Below are positions 10,199 to 20,891 of a stretch of 64,000 nt of DNA, in pieces. The stretch's first letter is position 1; each line of letters starts with the position of its first letter. The stretch is from Nothophaeocryptopus gaeumannii (Eukaryota > Ascomycota > Dothideomycetes > Mycosphaerellales > Mycosphaerellaceae): the NCBI GenBank assembly GCA_031771865.1, contig JASISA010000027.1, positions 2,480,001-2,544,000 on the forward strand, in the 5' to 3' direction. The position numbers and the translations under genes were made by a program. The notes beneath the pieces are model-generated. The model worked only from the letters and a program-made list of their open reading frames with translations. It had not been told where the DNA came from and searched no databases.

Positions 10199-12698
10199 TC
10201 ATTCCCCATCAGTCATACAATCGGCATCCATGTCTTCTTCCTCATCGTCAACAAACTTTCGTTTCCCATTCGTCATACCATGCCCATGATATGCCATACC
10301 ATTGCGGTCAATGCCATCAAGCGCCATCATCGTGCTCTGCATGGGAGGCATTTGTGACATTCCCACGCCCACGCCCTCCACCATGCCCATCCCAACAAAT
10401 CCACTGTCCGCAATTCCACCGGCACCATGGTCGAGGTCAGGATCCCAATCTGGTATGAACTCTCCTTCATCTTCGACCCTTAGCCTATCTCTTGCCCTGC
10501 GCCTAGCAGCCTTCTGCTCTTCTGGTCTGATAAGCCTCTTGGCCTTCCCTTCCTCTACACAAACCCAATCATCAATATTTCTCCCGTCTTTATCGAAATG
10601 ATCACCAATGTGCTTCAATCGCTCCTCTCCCGCATTCGGGACGTCAAACCGCTGACTGATCAGCATGTTGCAGAAGCCACACCAAAAATGGTCATTCCCT
10701 TCTCTGCCCATTCTATACTTCGCACATTCGGCTTCAAGACTCGCTTGATCGCGAGGAGACATTGCGTGTTCCAGACCCATCAAGTGGCGCCTCATCTGGT
10801 CCAGAGTGTTGAAGGGTCTTCGCTGACATATCTTGCCTCCGTGGTCTGGCAGACGATCCCGTCCGCACTTCCACATCTCAGAGAGATAGTGCTGGCCTTT
10901 TTCGTGTCGTTTCCAATCGTTGCGAGAGCCGAACTTTCTTCCGCAATGTGGGAAGGTGCAGCCGTACGGCCGAGTGTGGCGTTTGAAATGTTTCCTGCGC
11001 GAAAACAGAAATCAGAGGAGACTTTCGCGATATAGACTTTGAGGTCAGAGGTGAAAACCATACCTGAGATCACACTCACGCTTCATGAGCTTTCTGCACT
11101 CCGAGCATTTGAACTCGCCAGTAGCAGATTCGATATCCGGTGCCACTTGTGCGCTTGCAACGACAGAGAAACCGTCTTGTTGCATGGAAGGTACGCGGAC
11201 TTCTGGGAGCTGCAAATGCGTACGACCATTTTGTGCAAAGGCATTGTCGCTGGGATTCAGCTTCGGTCGCGTGAGAGGCGACGGACGATGCTCAGACATC
11301 TGTTCGTACTGCTCGATGGGTCCAGAGGTTGCGTACATATCGTCGCCAATGGTCCCCATAGGTACGTCGTAGTGACTGTGGGACATGGAAAGATCGATTG
11401 CGTGTTCGCCCATGCCGGCCAGGGTATCGTCGGGCATCTCTACACCAGAGTCTGGACCGAAGATATCGGCAGTGTTCGAGGGGTTCCGGGAGAGATCAGG
11501 TGAAGCTATGCCGTGAGAGGGTTGCTGATGAGTGTGACCTTCGGTAGGATCGATCATGGATTGACGAGCAGACCGCATAGCACTCTGAGCATCCTCATAT
11601 ACGCTTTGAACGTCGTAGGGCCGTTGGGCGTGCTTGGAACTAGAGGCAATGAGCTTATAGTTCCGTGTCCAGTTTCAGCTGCACTTACATTTCGAGTAGT
11701 TGATTCTCATTGCAGCGCGGATGCTTGCGCTTAATGTGAGCTTTGAAATTGTCTCGTCGAGGCCAAAACTTGGCTTGTTTGCCATCCGTGACGGGACACA
11801 GATGGCATATATAACCGACGGTAGACCCAACCCTCGGGTGTAAGCTGTGCACGCCTTTCCTGTGCCTTTCCAAATCGTTCGCGGTTGCGAAACCTTTCTC
11901 GCGGGCGCATCCCGCTTCGGTGCAGTGATAGGGCTTCTTATGAGTCAGTATGTGCTTCCTATCTATATGTTAGCTTTCACGGCCGCCAGACCTCGGATGT
12001 AGCCTCACCTTGCGTCAGACGCATTTTTCGCCTTTCTACCGCAGACTTGACACGGATCAGGCTGCTGTTTCTTAGGTGCTCGTGACGCAAATCGACCATC
12101 AGAGACAATACTTTTGCTGTCTTCAGGTTTTGGATGAAAGACTTCGATGTTGTCAGAATAGTCTTGCTCGAGTTCTTTACGGTCATAACTGAAGTCGTTC
12201 AGATTCGAAGGTCCAGGAAAGGTTGGCTGTGAAGCATACCCTGAATCGGCGGCCTCAGAGTACAGGTCTCCTTTCCGCGGAGGTTCTGATTTTGCATATG
12301 AACTGCCGTTAAAGTTGAAGTGAGGCACGGCTGGTGACTGAAAACTACGCTTTTGCGCTGGTAAGGCACCAGACCAGGGCTTATCCTTTTCTGGCTTGAT
12401 GATGTCCTGAACCTGGACATTTCTGGCAGTGCTATGTGCTTGAGCATCGTACTGCGAAAGGTCTAATTCCTCATGAAATAATGCGTGGACACCAAATATG
12501 CCAGGGTCAGATGCTCTGTGCACACTTGGTGTTGGTTGTGATGCCCTGCCGGCGTGGAAGCCAAAGCTCGCGTTGCCATTGCCTTGAAAGTAGTTCTGTG
12601 AAGCCTACAGTCAATGGCTTGCACGTTTCTTCAATGGTATATCTTTGAAGGCCACATACTTTAAGTGAGAAATGATGATAGTTGCCGTACTCAGCCAT
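10199..12698 (-). CDS. C2H2 zinc-finger protein, 5 exons
   Basis: A 755-residue protein assembled from exons 12660-12698, 12009-12595, 11689-11958, 11064-11639 and 10199-10994; the lengths sum to a multiple of three. It has two zinc-finger clusters. The first (about residues 195-290) contains CQVCGRK...HILTH, CTEAGCAREKGFATANDLERH and CHLCP...FKAHIKRKH. The second (about 475-560) contains CSECRKLMKRECDLRKHFKRH and CTFPHCGRKFGSRNDWKRHE, followed by further Cys/His pairs. Introns lie inside finger codons (ASDAR|KHILTH and ECDLR|KHFKRH) and their removal restores the fingers, which supports the model. The tail is acidic and Met/Gly-rich. Probably a nuclear DNA-binding regulator; target and name unknown. 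Confidence 0.85.
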
Positions 12699-14098
12699 CG
12701 ACAGGTGGAATTGGGGCAATCTGTAGCCATTAGTCAACAAGTCCTTGTGCGCCCTGCTGTCTTTCCTCAAGCATGCCATTGCAATGCAAAGGGCGTGTAT
12801 TTGACCGCGCCCATGCAAGAATGTAACAGACCGAGGATGTCCAGAGAGACGCAGTGATGATCTTGGGTTTACCTTTCGACTGCTCTCCAGTGTTAAGATG
12901 AGGCGCCGATACAACAATGCTGGCTGTCGAGCAACGAGGAGCGGTCGAGGTACCAGGACGTAGGAACTTTGGGGCCAGGAGTGGAACAGAAGAACCAACG
13001 GGTCGACGAATTCAGAATAGATAGTCCAAATGAAAGGCTGCTGAACGGGCCGCTGAATGGTGTGAATGATATGCACAGCCTTGGGCGGGCGACAAAGCAT
13101 GTCAAAGTGAGGCGGCTCGAACGTCGTTGCTGGTGAAGTTCGCAGAAGACAAAGTGAGCAGGACATCGCACTGTGCCCCGTTATCAACGGCATGTACCAC
13201 CCGTGTGAAGTGTAAGAAAGAAGGCAACCAGAACGTGGTGGTTGCTTCCTTGGCTTCTGGCTTGCAGGGCTGCGTGGCTTCCCATTGGCTGTCTTGAGGG
13301 CGGCCTCTCGGTTCCTACCTCACTGCGAAGTGCTCACTTCGTCCCACCGCGTGCGGCCTCTCGACGCTGAGAATCGTGGTCAATGCGGGAAACATCGTGC
13401 ATGATGTCCTACGCCCTCTCTTTCACCGGTTGATCGTTACTCGTTCATGTAGAGAGCTGCGCATTCGGCTACCCGCGGCGTGACGATGGGACAGCGAATG
13501 CTACCGACTACACCGTATGGTGGTCGTTGTGACTGGTGATTCATAGTATGCAGAGAGCCTGAGGGAGATATCTCGAACGCATGTTGCCCAGGATAGCAGT
13601 GCTTGCAGTCCCCGACAAGGTTGATGAGCGTATCATTGACGCCCATATGCTAAGTGCGCACCTGTCAACGTTTCACTCTAGATCCTGCACTGCCTCCATA
13701 CCTGACTTAGATTCACAGAGCCACAAACAATTCTGCGGTGATGGATGGGTACACATGCTCTGCCGCTGCACAACGACGATTGAGAGCTCAATGAAATGAA
13801 CATGATGCAATCCTTACTAGGTGCTCCAGAGCCTCGAAGCGCAAGACAGGCCGGCAGGGCGGGAGGCCGCAAAGCTGGTGCTAATTAATGGGAGATCATG
13901 TAGCATCCTCGTCCAAAGCTATGTGCGGCCTCTGTGTCAAGGAATCCGCAAAATGTCGCTGGCGAGCATCATCCGGCAGCAAAACAGGAAAAGGGTTTGG
14001 ATGAGCAAAGAAGTCCATCTACAGGATTATCCACACCCAAAGCGTACCAAGGGACGTTGAATGACCAAGGACCGGCCTCTCTCTCCACGCTTGCAACA
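12699..14098 (+). other. Gene-poor interval, one doubtful minus-strand gene
   Basis: Mostly upstream sequence of the C2H2 gene. A possible two-exon minus-strand frame runs from about 13872 to 13437. Its upstream open frame (MRPPALPAC start) joins, across a GTATGG...CACTTAG intron, a Cys-containing second exon with LVGDCKHCYPGQHAFE. The junction keeps frame, but no family is recognised and codon bias is weak, so I do not call it as a gene. Confidence 0.3.
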
Positions 14099-14725
14099 CT
14101 ATGGTTTGGGCTTTGCCCGTTCTTTGCCAGAGAAGTCCCAGTCATTCAAGAAACCGGCACCGTGCGAGAGATAGTTTGCAAAGCCGAGCCATGCGAGGTA
14201 TGGTGCCAACAGCCAGCCTGCAGTCTCGTCGACCTGGCCCCAAACATATGCCAGATATCCAACGGTCCCTGTAAGGGCAATTATGTCGATGGAGGCCGCA
14301 ATAGGCTTCTTCCAACCAAAGAACAGAGGAGTCCAGATAAGGTTGAGGGCGAGCTGAATCGTGTAGAGCGTCGCGCCGTGCTTTCAAGTGGTCAGTTTGA
14401 ACCACGGGCAGCTCGTCTCGACATTCGGAAGCCATCTTACCTTCGCGAGCACGACCTTTTGCGGATCGATGCTGTTTGTGCCGATGGTCCAAGCTCGGTA
14501 TGCAGCGTAGCCCATCGAGCCATACAGTACCGTCCACACTGGCCCAAAAACATATCCAGGTGGTTTCAGCGGCGGTTGGCGCAGGGAATTGTATTTCTTT
14601 TGGGTTTCGCTCGGCGAGATGGAATACCCCACGGCGGTGCCAGCAGCGACGGGGAGCAGGATCGCGGCGGCGGGCTGTTCAAACAGGATAGACGGGAGGG
14701 TGAGAGACGGGATGTAGGTCGTCAT
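14099..14725 (-). CDS. TspO/MBR (translocator protein) family membrane protein
   Basis: 188 residues from exons 14441-14725 and 14099-14380. The intron 14381-14440 has a GTAAG donor and a CTGAC branch site. Five hydrophobic segments and the family core are visible: SLRQPPLKPPGYVFGPVW, TVLYGSMGYAAY, IQLALNLIWTPLFFG, then VWGQVDETAGWLLAPYLAW and an FANYL end. Members bind tetrapyrroles and sterols in outer mitochondrial or other membranes; the fungal role is unsettled. I start at the ATG of MTTYIPSLTL; an in-frame ATG 26 codons upstream would add an unrelated His/Arg-rich leader. The gene is divergent from Ars2, with about 770 bp between the starts. Confidence 0.92.
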
Positions 14726-15491
14726 GGCAGGCGATGCAGGCGGTGATATGCCGTTATTGTGTCGAATGCGTCGAGGTGTGTGTCTGATATGTCTATGTGT
14801 CAATGTGTCTGACTCTGCAGATCCCTCCCTCGGAGTTCAAGCTGATCGCCGAGCGAACCCCAGACAAGACGGGAGAGCTCTCCGCACGCTAGAACTAGCC
14901 GTGCGGCGCCTCAGCTGGGAGTCCTCTATCCCAACACCTCCACTGCACTCACCACCTCCGCCTCCTCCTCCTCCTCCTCCTCCTTCTCCTCTTCCTCCGC
15001 TCTTGTCTGCTCTCACCGCGACGCCGTCGCCAGAGCGTGTTAATCACTGCATCAATCATCAATCAATTGTTCGTACGGCCCTTTCATTCCCGCCATTGTT
15101 CTTGCGGAGCAGCACGCGCTCCAAATGCCCCCGTCGTCTACTCCTCCTCCTTCGCCGGCCGGGCATGGCTGCACCACCACCATCTCCCGCCGCCGCCGCC
15201 CCCCCTTGAGCGCACCACCTCCTTTGTCTTATCGTGATCAACGCACCGCAGCTACCTTTGTGTACATTACCGTACCTTTCAATTACCTTCTGCCGTCGTT
15301 GCGACGCCCTCTTCTTCCACTCTTGCTCTGCCGCTACCGCAACCATGCCTTGATTGTGCTTTTCTAACTTTGGCCGCCATGGCAAACAGTCCACCTCAAC
15401 GTGCTGCTGGATGGGTCCAACATAGCAACCTACCGACACCGAGCACTGCCAGGCATCAGGCACCGAGTCGTCGGCCAGCCACTCACTCGCC
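14726..15491 (+). promoter_or_regulatory. Divergent promoter/leader of TspO and Ars2 genes
   Basis: This interval separates two outward-facing genes. It holds a long C/T-rich tract (14955-15000, mainly CTC repeats) and further pyrimidine-rich stretches up to the Ars2 start. Such tracts are common in fungal promoters and 5' leaders. Open frames here (for example 15370-15633) have no protein-like signature and are taken as untranslated leader. Confidence 0.5.
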
Positions 15492-18218
15492 ATGGAGGAG
15501 CACGACTATGGCAGAACGCCCGTTCGGGAATCGCCACCCACCTCACGCACTGCTGGCCGAGACCGCGATGAGTATCGTTCGGCGGACCCCCACCGTGATA
15601 GACGCCGCTCCCAAGGTACTCTTCCGAACCTGACTTTAGGACAGACTTTAGATGACTTACTTGCTTTTACAGATCGCCGGCGTGATCCTCGCAGACGCTC
15701 GCGCTCGCCTACGCAGATCGATCGCTATCAACCCGACCGCCTGCGCGACGACTACTCATACGGCATCCGCGCACGGGACGAACCCCATTCGCGACGCCGT
15801 TCCTCGCCGCCGCCCATCGACCGCTACGTGCCTGGCCCAGATCCACCGCAGGTCCTCATCAACCCCCTCCCTGACCCATTGAAGCTGGACTTCCAGGTCG
15901 GCTTCACGTGGTTTGCCGAATGGTGGCGCACGGAGCAGCGCATCAAAGAAGAGAAGGAGCGTGCCAAGACCGGACGTCCACCGCCGAGGCTGAGAGGCGA
16001 ACGGGAGTCGAGAGAAGATCGGGATGCGGAGAGGCCCAAGATTCAGGCTGCATACGATCAGTATAAAGAGAATCTCCAAAGAGCTCAGGCACAGACGTTT
16101 GTTCGACTCCATAAGAATGAGGACTGGTTCCGTGAGCGTTATGTGCCTGAAGTACGCGACCCGTTCAGACGGAAATTGATGGGGTTTCGCAAGGGCTTGT
16201 TCGCTCAGTGGGAACAAGATCTATCGAGTGGCTTGTTTGACGAGTTCACCCTGGAGGGAATCTACAAGTCCGAGTCGAATGGGCTTGGTGGTATACTAGA
16301 GCGCGAGGAAGGCGAGACGTCTGCCGCGGCTGAAGTCCTCGGTGTGGGGGACTTGCTACCTTCCAAGGGCGGCGATATACGTGACCCGGTGGCCACGCAG
16401 CCAACTTTACTAATTAAGACCATTGCACCCACGGTGACGCGTGACAAATTTGAAACCTTCGCCAAAGAGCATTTGGGAGAGGAAACTGGAGGGTTTAAGC
16501 ATCTCTCGCTGTCTGATCCAAATCCTCTGAAGAAATGCCACAGAATGGGTTGGATTATGCTCAACCCCGAGCCAGAGGAAGATGCAATGGAAGATGAGAC
16601 CGCTGCTCTCCGAGTTAGCGAGGAGGGCGAGGAAGGCGAAACGAAGCCGAGCCTTCCTCGCGGTCTTGCTAGTGTTAGTGAGAAGGCTCTGGAAAAGATC
16701 AATGGCAAGACGATAGAAGATCCGGAGCGAGGCAACTTTACAGTTCATTGCGGAGTGCACAGGCCGCCGGATGCCCCCAGGAAGAAGGCTCTCTGGGATT
16801 TATTCTCCGCCTCGGAACGTATTGCTCGTGATCTCGAACTGGCTACGCGCCTCGTTCGCAAGCTTGACAATGAGCTCGGTGACGAATACTTTGGTGTTGC
16901 CAAAATCGAAGAACGTGTCAACGATTTGTCTGAGAGAGGGGAGCTGAAACCTGCAGCACCATCAAAACCTGCCAACGACCCGGACAACATGGACGCTGAG
17001 GCCGAAGACGGCGAGGAGGACGAAGGCATGATCGACGAAGACGAGACTGACGACGAAGAGCTACTGATCAAGAAAAAGAAGCTCGATCTGTTGGTTGAAT
17101 ACCTTCGGCGGGTCTACAACTTTTGCTTCTTCTGCGTGTTCGAGTCTGATTCTGTGCATGAACTGCAGCGAAAGTGTCCCGGGGGTCATCTGCGGCGGCC
17201 CAGAGCCAGTCTCACCTCCGCTGCCAAGGAAACAGCACGTGCAAGCGCAATAGGAGAGCCCTTCCCTCTTCGCAAGAAGCCTGGCGAAAAGAATGAGGCC
17301 GGTGAAGAAGAGGGAGATATGGATATCAAGGAGGAAAGCCCAGTGGAAGAGAGAAAGTCTGTCATGAAACCGAGCACCAAGACCACTCAACAGCTGCAGC
17401 GTGCTTACAACTGGGTCAAAACATTCGAAGAGAAAATCCTCCAGATCTTGGAGCCCGATAATGTTAGCATTCGCAAACTAGGCGGCACGCCACTGGAAGA
17501 AGGAGTGGATAAAGAGCTGGGCAAGGTGAGTTCGGTACCTTTGCTCCTCAATGCCGCTCACGATACTGATACTTGTGAACAGTTTGTTTTGCAGGAGGAC
17601 GTCAATAAATTTCGCTGCAAAGTACCCGAATGCACCAAGCTCTTTAAAGGCGTTGAGTTCTGGCGCAAGCACGTTGAAAAGCGACACGCAGATTTCTACG
17701 AGCGCACTCGGTCTGAAGTTGAGCTTGTGAACACTTACGTGCTTGACCCTGCCCACATTGCCCCAAGTAGGAGTGATGCGAATTCGAACGGGCACTTTCC
17801 TCTCAACAATCATCAGCCCACCGGCACGCCGCGAGGCTTTCAACTCAGTCAGCAGTTCCCAATGGGTTTCCCGATGGGCGCTGGTATGGCGGCTGGCGGT
17901 GCTCCAGGCATGCAGCCGATGTTCAATCATGGCCAGCCAATGGGCGTCCCTGGTGTATGGGCATCCAATGCAGCACCTGGTCCGATGCGTAACAATGCTC
18001 GCAGCTATATGAGCAACGGCGGATATCGCATGCCGGGTCCTTACGCTCGCAATGGTAGAGGCAGAGGACCTTCTATGAGCGGCGGACGCCCTATGGGTAT
18101 GATGGAGGGCGGTGCAGCCACCATGGGACCAAATGAGGCGGTTGTCGGCCGTAGTTTGAGAAGTTACGAGGATCTCGACGCAGACAAGGGTGAAGGTACA
18201 GGAGAACTCAATTATTAG
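15492..18218 (+). CDS. Ars2/SERRATE homologue
   Basis: 870 residues from exons 15492-15615, 15673-17525 and 17583-18218. An Arg/Ser-rich N-terminus (RRRDPRRRSRSP) precedes the SERRATE/Ars2 N-terminal domain with DFQVGFTWFAEWWR. The central part is charged. A single C2H2 finger (CKVPEC...FWRKHVEKRH) is followed by the Ars2 C-terminal EVELVNTYVLDPAHI block and a Met/Gly/Arg-rich tail. Ars2 links the nuclear cap-binding complex to RNA processing and decay. Both introns are exactly 57 nt, multiples of three and free of in-frame stops, so the unspliced frame is open. Splicing is preferred because it joins the RS-like region (SQ|DRRRDP) and GK|FVLQEDV smoothly. Confidence 0.93.
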   Translation: MEEHDYGRTPVRESPPTSRTAGRDRDEYRSADPHRDRRRSQGTLPNLTLGQTLDDLLAFTDRRRDPRRRSRSPTQIDRYQPDRLRDDYSYGIRARDEPHSRRRSSPPPIDRYVPGPDPPQVLINPLPDPLKLDFQVGFTWFAEWWRTEQRIKEEKERAKTGRPPPRLRGERESREDRDAERPKIQAAYDQYKENLQRAQAQTFVRLHKNEDWFRERYVPEVRDPFRRKLMGFRKGLFAQWEQDLSSGLFDEFTLEGIYKSESNGLGGILEREEGETSAAAEVLGVGDLLPSKGGDIRDPVATQPTLLIKTIAPTVTRDKFETFAKEHLGEETGGFKHLSLSDPNPLKKCHRMGWIMLNPEPEEDAMEDETAALRVSEEGEEGETKPSLPRGLASVSEKALEKINGKTIEDPERGNFTVHCGVHRPPDAPRKKALWDLFSASERIARDLELATRLVRKLDNELGDEYFGVAKIEERVNDLSERGELKPAAPSKPANDPDNMDAEAEDGEEDEGMIDEDETDDEELLIKKKKLDLLVEYLRRVYNFCFFCVFESDSVHELQRKCPGGHLRRPRASLTSAAKETARASAIGEPFPLRKKPGEKNEAGEEEGDMDIKEESPVEERKSVMKPSTKTTQQLQRAYNWVKTFEEKILQILEPDNVSIRKLGGTPLEEGVDKELGKVSSVPLLLNAAHDTDTCEQFVLQEDVNKFRCKVPECTKLFKGVEFWRKHVEKRHADFYERTRSEVELVNTYVLDPAHIAPSRSDANSNGHFPLNNHQPTGTPRGFQLSQQFPMGFPMGAGMAAGGAPGMQPMFNHGQPMGVPGVWASNAAPGPMRNNARSYMSNGGYRMPGPYARNGRGRGPSMSGGRPMGMMEGGAATMGPNEAVVGRSLRSYEDLDADKGEGTGELNY

Positions 18219-18534
18219 TTGCAAGTGAGACACTTGGTGGCATTCGATGCTCACATGTACATCATTGCAAAGTGTTGGACGGCTATCAAAAGGACACTGA
18301 CTGGGTGATTGGTAGAGGAGAGCAGCAGACACAATCAGTACGATGTACTAACGTCTCACAAATTGTTAAAAACACCTAATCAATGCTCAAACTCAGAAAC
18401 TGCGGTGATGCCCTATTGCTACGCTGCAATTCCCAGATCAACTGGCGCGACATCTGTCAAATGCCACTCATCTAGATTCATCACTTGCTGATCCGGGTCT
18501 CATTCCCTGCTAATTTGCTCTGAGGAGAAGCAAT
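18219..18534 (+). other. Convergent 3' interval
   Basis: About 316 bp between the stop of the Ars2 gene (plus) and the stop of the methyltransferase gene (minus). It should hold both polyadenylation regions. No other feature seen. Confidence 0.5.
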
Positions 18535-19625
18535 TCACTTCCTTCCAACACCAACAATTGCAACGCCTGTCATCTTCCCAGGAGCCTGAGGAGAGGCCTC
18601 CTTAATTCCCTCCATGTAGACTTCACGTAACCTCTGCTTGTCCTCCGGGCTCCAATCCTTCGTCATTTGCACAATATGCGGCATCTTCGTCGTCAGCAGG
18701 TCCACCAAAGCCTCATGACTATCAAAAGTCATCTCAACTTCAACCTCATATCCTTTAACATCCCTGAAACCGGCTTTCTCAAACTCCCCGGTCACTCCTG
18801 AAGCGGTCTCCCATTCGCGAGGGAGTTGAGGGAAGGGTGCATCGGAGCGAACTTGCGTGATCATCTTCATGATCTTCATCCATTGCGAGTCTTGCCACGA
18901 CGACGTAGCTAGCACTCCCTCAGGTTTGAGGATGCGAAGCGCTTCTGACAGGCATTTCTGCGGCGCAGGGGTCATGAAGAAGACGAAACCCGCCGTGACG
19001 TGGGATTTTGAATTGTCGGGGATGGTTTTGAGATCCATGGCATCTAAGACTTCTGGCTGGACGCGAGACCAGGGAGAACTGGTGTCTTTTGTGGTCTCTG
19101 TGGCCTTGGTCGATTGGACTTGTTGAATCATGGGAGAGGAGAAATCGGAACAGGTTAGGGAGCATGAGGGAGGGATAATGGAGCCGTAGTTGGAGATGAG
19201 ACTCTCGAGGACTGAACCAGGACCGCAGCCGTCGTCTGTGGAGAGTTGTTAGTGAGAGAGGGAATGACTTGGATGGGAAGCTGGGCAGAGCAAATCTGCG
19301 ACTACGGGGAGACGCACCATGAATACCAGTAGCTTCCGAGAATGGAGAAAGCGCATTGAGGCGTTCGAGCATCTTGCCACTGCACAAATATTAGCATAGA
19401 CTTATCCAAGTCTGAGACATTGTTAAGACACTACGCAGGACGACGAGCGTCCCTTGTAGGTCTAACCTAGGTACTCACATGGGCTTAGTGCTTGTGGCGA
19501 CGGTGAGTTGCTTGTACATTTTGGCCAACTCCTCCCAGTCATCGCCCTTGGCTAAAGGAAAAAGGTCAGCAATAGCCCAGGCTTTGTAGATATATCGGCT
19601 TACTGCTGTTTGGTTTGCTTGCCAT
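18535..19625 (-). CDS. Class I SAM-dependent methyltransferase
   Basis: 285 residues from four exons (19604-19625, 19479-19551, 19318-19379, 18535-19235). The first exon is only 22 nt. Removing the introns rebuilds SAM motif I as DDGCGPGSVLESL. Further motifs are TSSPWSRVQPEVLDAMDLKTIP (acidic SAM-binding strand region), AGFVFFMTPAPQKCLSEALR and ILKPEGVLATSSW, typical of the class I Rossmann fold. The C-terminal lid region is longer than minimal. Substrate unknown; small-molecule methylation is the usual role for such fungal proteins. Neighbours do not suggest a metabolic cluster. Confidence 0.85.
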
Positions 19626-20042
19626 CGTCGTTGATTTAAGTGGGAATTGATCCGTTGTTGTTCAAGTAGTGAGGGCGGTTGCTGCTTCGTGGATGAAAAG
19701 CCTTGGGAACTCGACTCGTTGCTCTCACTTTTAAAGATACTTGGCTCAGGGACAGTAACGAGTCGGACGTTATTTTCTATCCGAGTGATATTGGAATCTA
19801 CCTGTAGAGATTAGTTCCGAGGGCGTGTTTATATCCGCGCTGAATGTTTCTCGGAGACTTTCAGCCTTCAGGCCTCGCAGCTGCCCTGAGACATGCATGG
19901 GGCACCACAGTTCGAAGGAGCGAGGAACGAGGGTCGAGCTCATTGCCGCTCGTTTCTCCGTGGTTGATTTCGATCTGGGCATGCTGAATGCGTACAGCTG
20001 ATACTGCTCGATTGCTGTGTGCAGAGATATCGTCTTGCTCAC
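19626..20042 (+). other. Upstream interval, nothing recognised
   Basis: Presumed promoter of the methyltransferase gene on the minus strand, joining the 5' side of the thioesterase pseudogene. A minus-strand frame (19770-20042) is open but shows no motif. Confidence 0.4.
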
Positions 20043-20517
20043 GCCGGCTGCATCGAGAAAGCTATCTATAATCGCCTCTTCATGGACTCCCTGACCGTCC
20101 GTTCCGCAACCCTCTAGTCGCCTGGCGAATCACCAAAATGCACCGTGCACTTCCAAATCCCTCCAAACTACTCCAACCAACCCGCCGACGTGCCATCCGA
20201 GAAGAAGTCAACTCACGGAGGTGCTATAGCCATGTTCTTCGATATGACGACGTCGCTGGCAGTGATGGCACGTGACTCTCCAGGATGGGAGTCGACGGGC
20301 GCGAGTCGGAGGTTTGGATGTGACTTATTTGAGGCCGCCGATCGAAGGGGATGATGTTCTGGTTGAGAGCAAAATTATTTAGATTGAGAAGCGGTTGGTT
20401 GTGATCCGAGATGTGATGAAGAGAGAGAAGGATGGGAAGTTGTTGGCGACTTGCCAGCATGATGAATATATGGCTGATCAACCGCATTATCGGTGGAGAA
20501 TGGGTGGGAAGCTGTAG
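20043..20517 (+). pseudogene. Decayed PaaI-type (hot-dog) thioesterase
   Basis: Conceptual reading gives a recognisable hot-dog thioesterase. A lead-in with IEKAIYNRLFMDSLTV is followed by CTVHFQIPP, the catalytic-loop motif THGGAIAMFFDM with TTSLAVMA, then TGASRR, DVTYLRPPIEGDDVLVE, VVIRDVMKREKDGKLLATC and a TAG at 20515-20517. It is broken in three places. TAG 20115-20117 lies upstream of the domain core, an extra base near 20313 shifts the frame, and TAG 20380-20382 sits where Gln is expected. Two shifts of C to T would explain the stops. No intron rescues all three. A low-quality assembly could explain the shift but not easily both stops. Confidence 0.75.
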
Positions 20518-20891
20518 CGCCCGAGGATGGGTGACAGAGCTTATTACCAGCCTTTCGTAACGCACTAGGCGCTAAAGTACCGCTAGACACCACGATAGCG
20601 GCTTAGAACATCGGAGCGTTATAGAGTAAGGCAACTTAGGCCTGAATAACGCTCCTTAATACGACATGATTCCGTGCTTGCGTCGTCGTAGTCGGTATAC
20701 TTAGGACATGCACACCGGAGAGAGGCAACGAGCTCTGTCACCTGCCCTTAGCCGCTGCTGTCGAGATGGTTTGATGCATATGTGCAACGCGGAGCCTTTT
20801 GGATCTTTTGGGCCTACTCTAGATGTTGTCCGACGTCATATGCCTTCAGCATATAGACTCAAAGCTGCACGTGAGACGCACGGAGCGACCA
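20518..20891 (+). other. Short interval with a 10-bp inverted repeat
   Basis: No gene. GGAGCGTTAT (20613-20622) and its exact reverse complement ATAACGCTCC (20646-20655) flank a 23-nt spacer. The composition around it is rich in TAG/CTA words and unlike the coding neighbours. It lies 3' of Prp4 and next to the thioesterase pseudogene. Confidence 0.5.

Noticed and set aside
13437..13872. Two-exon minus-strand gene with Cys motif
   Set aside because: Frame and splice sites are possible, but no family, weak codon bias and short length; not strong enough for a CDS call.
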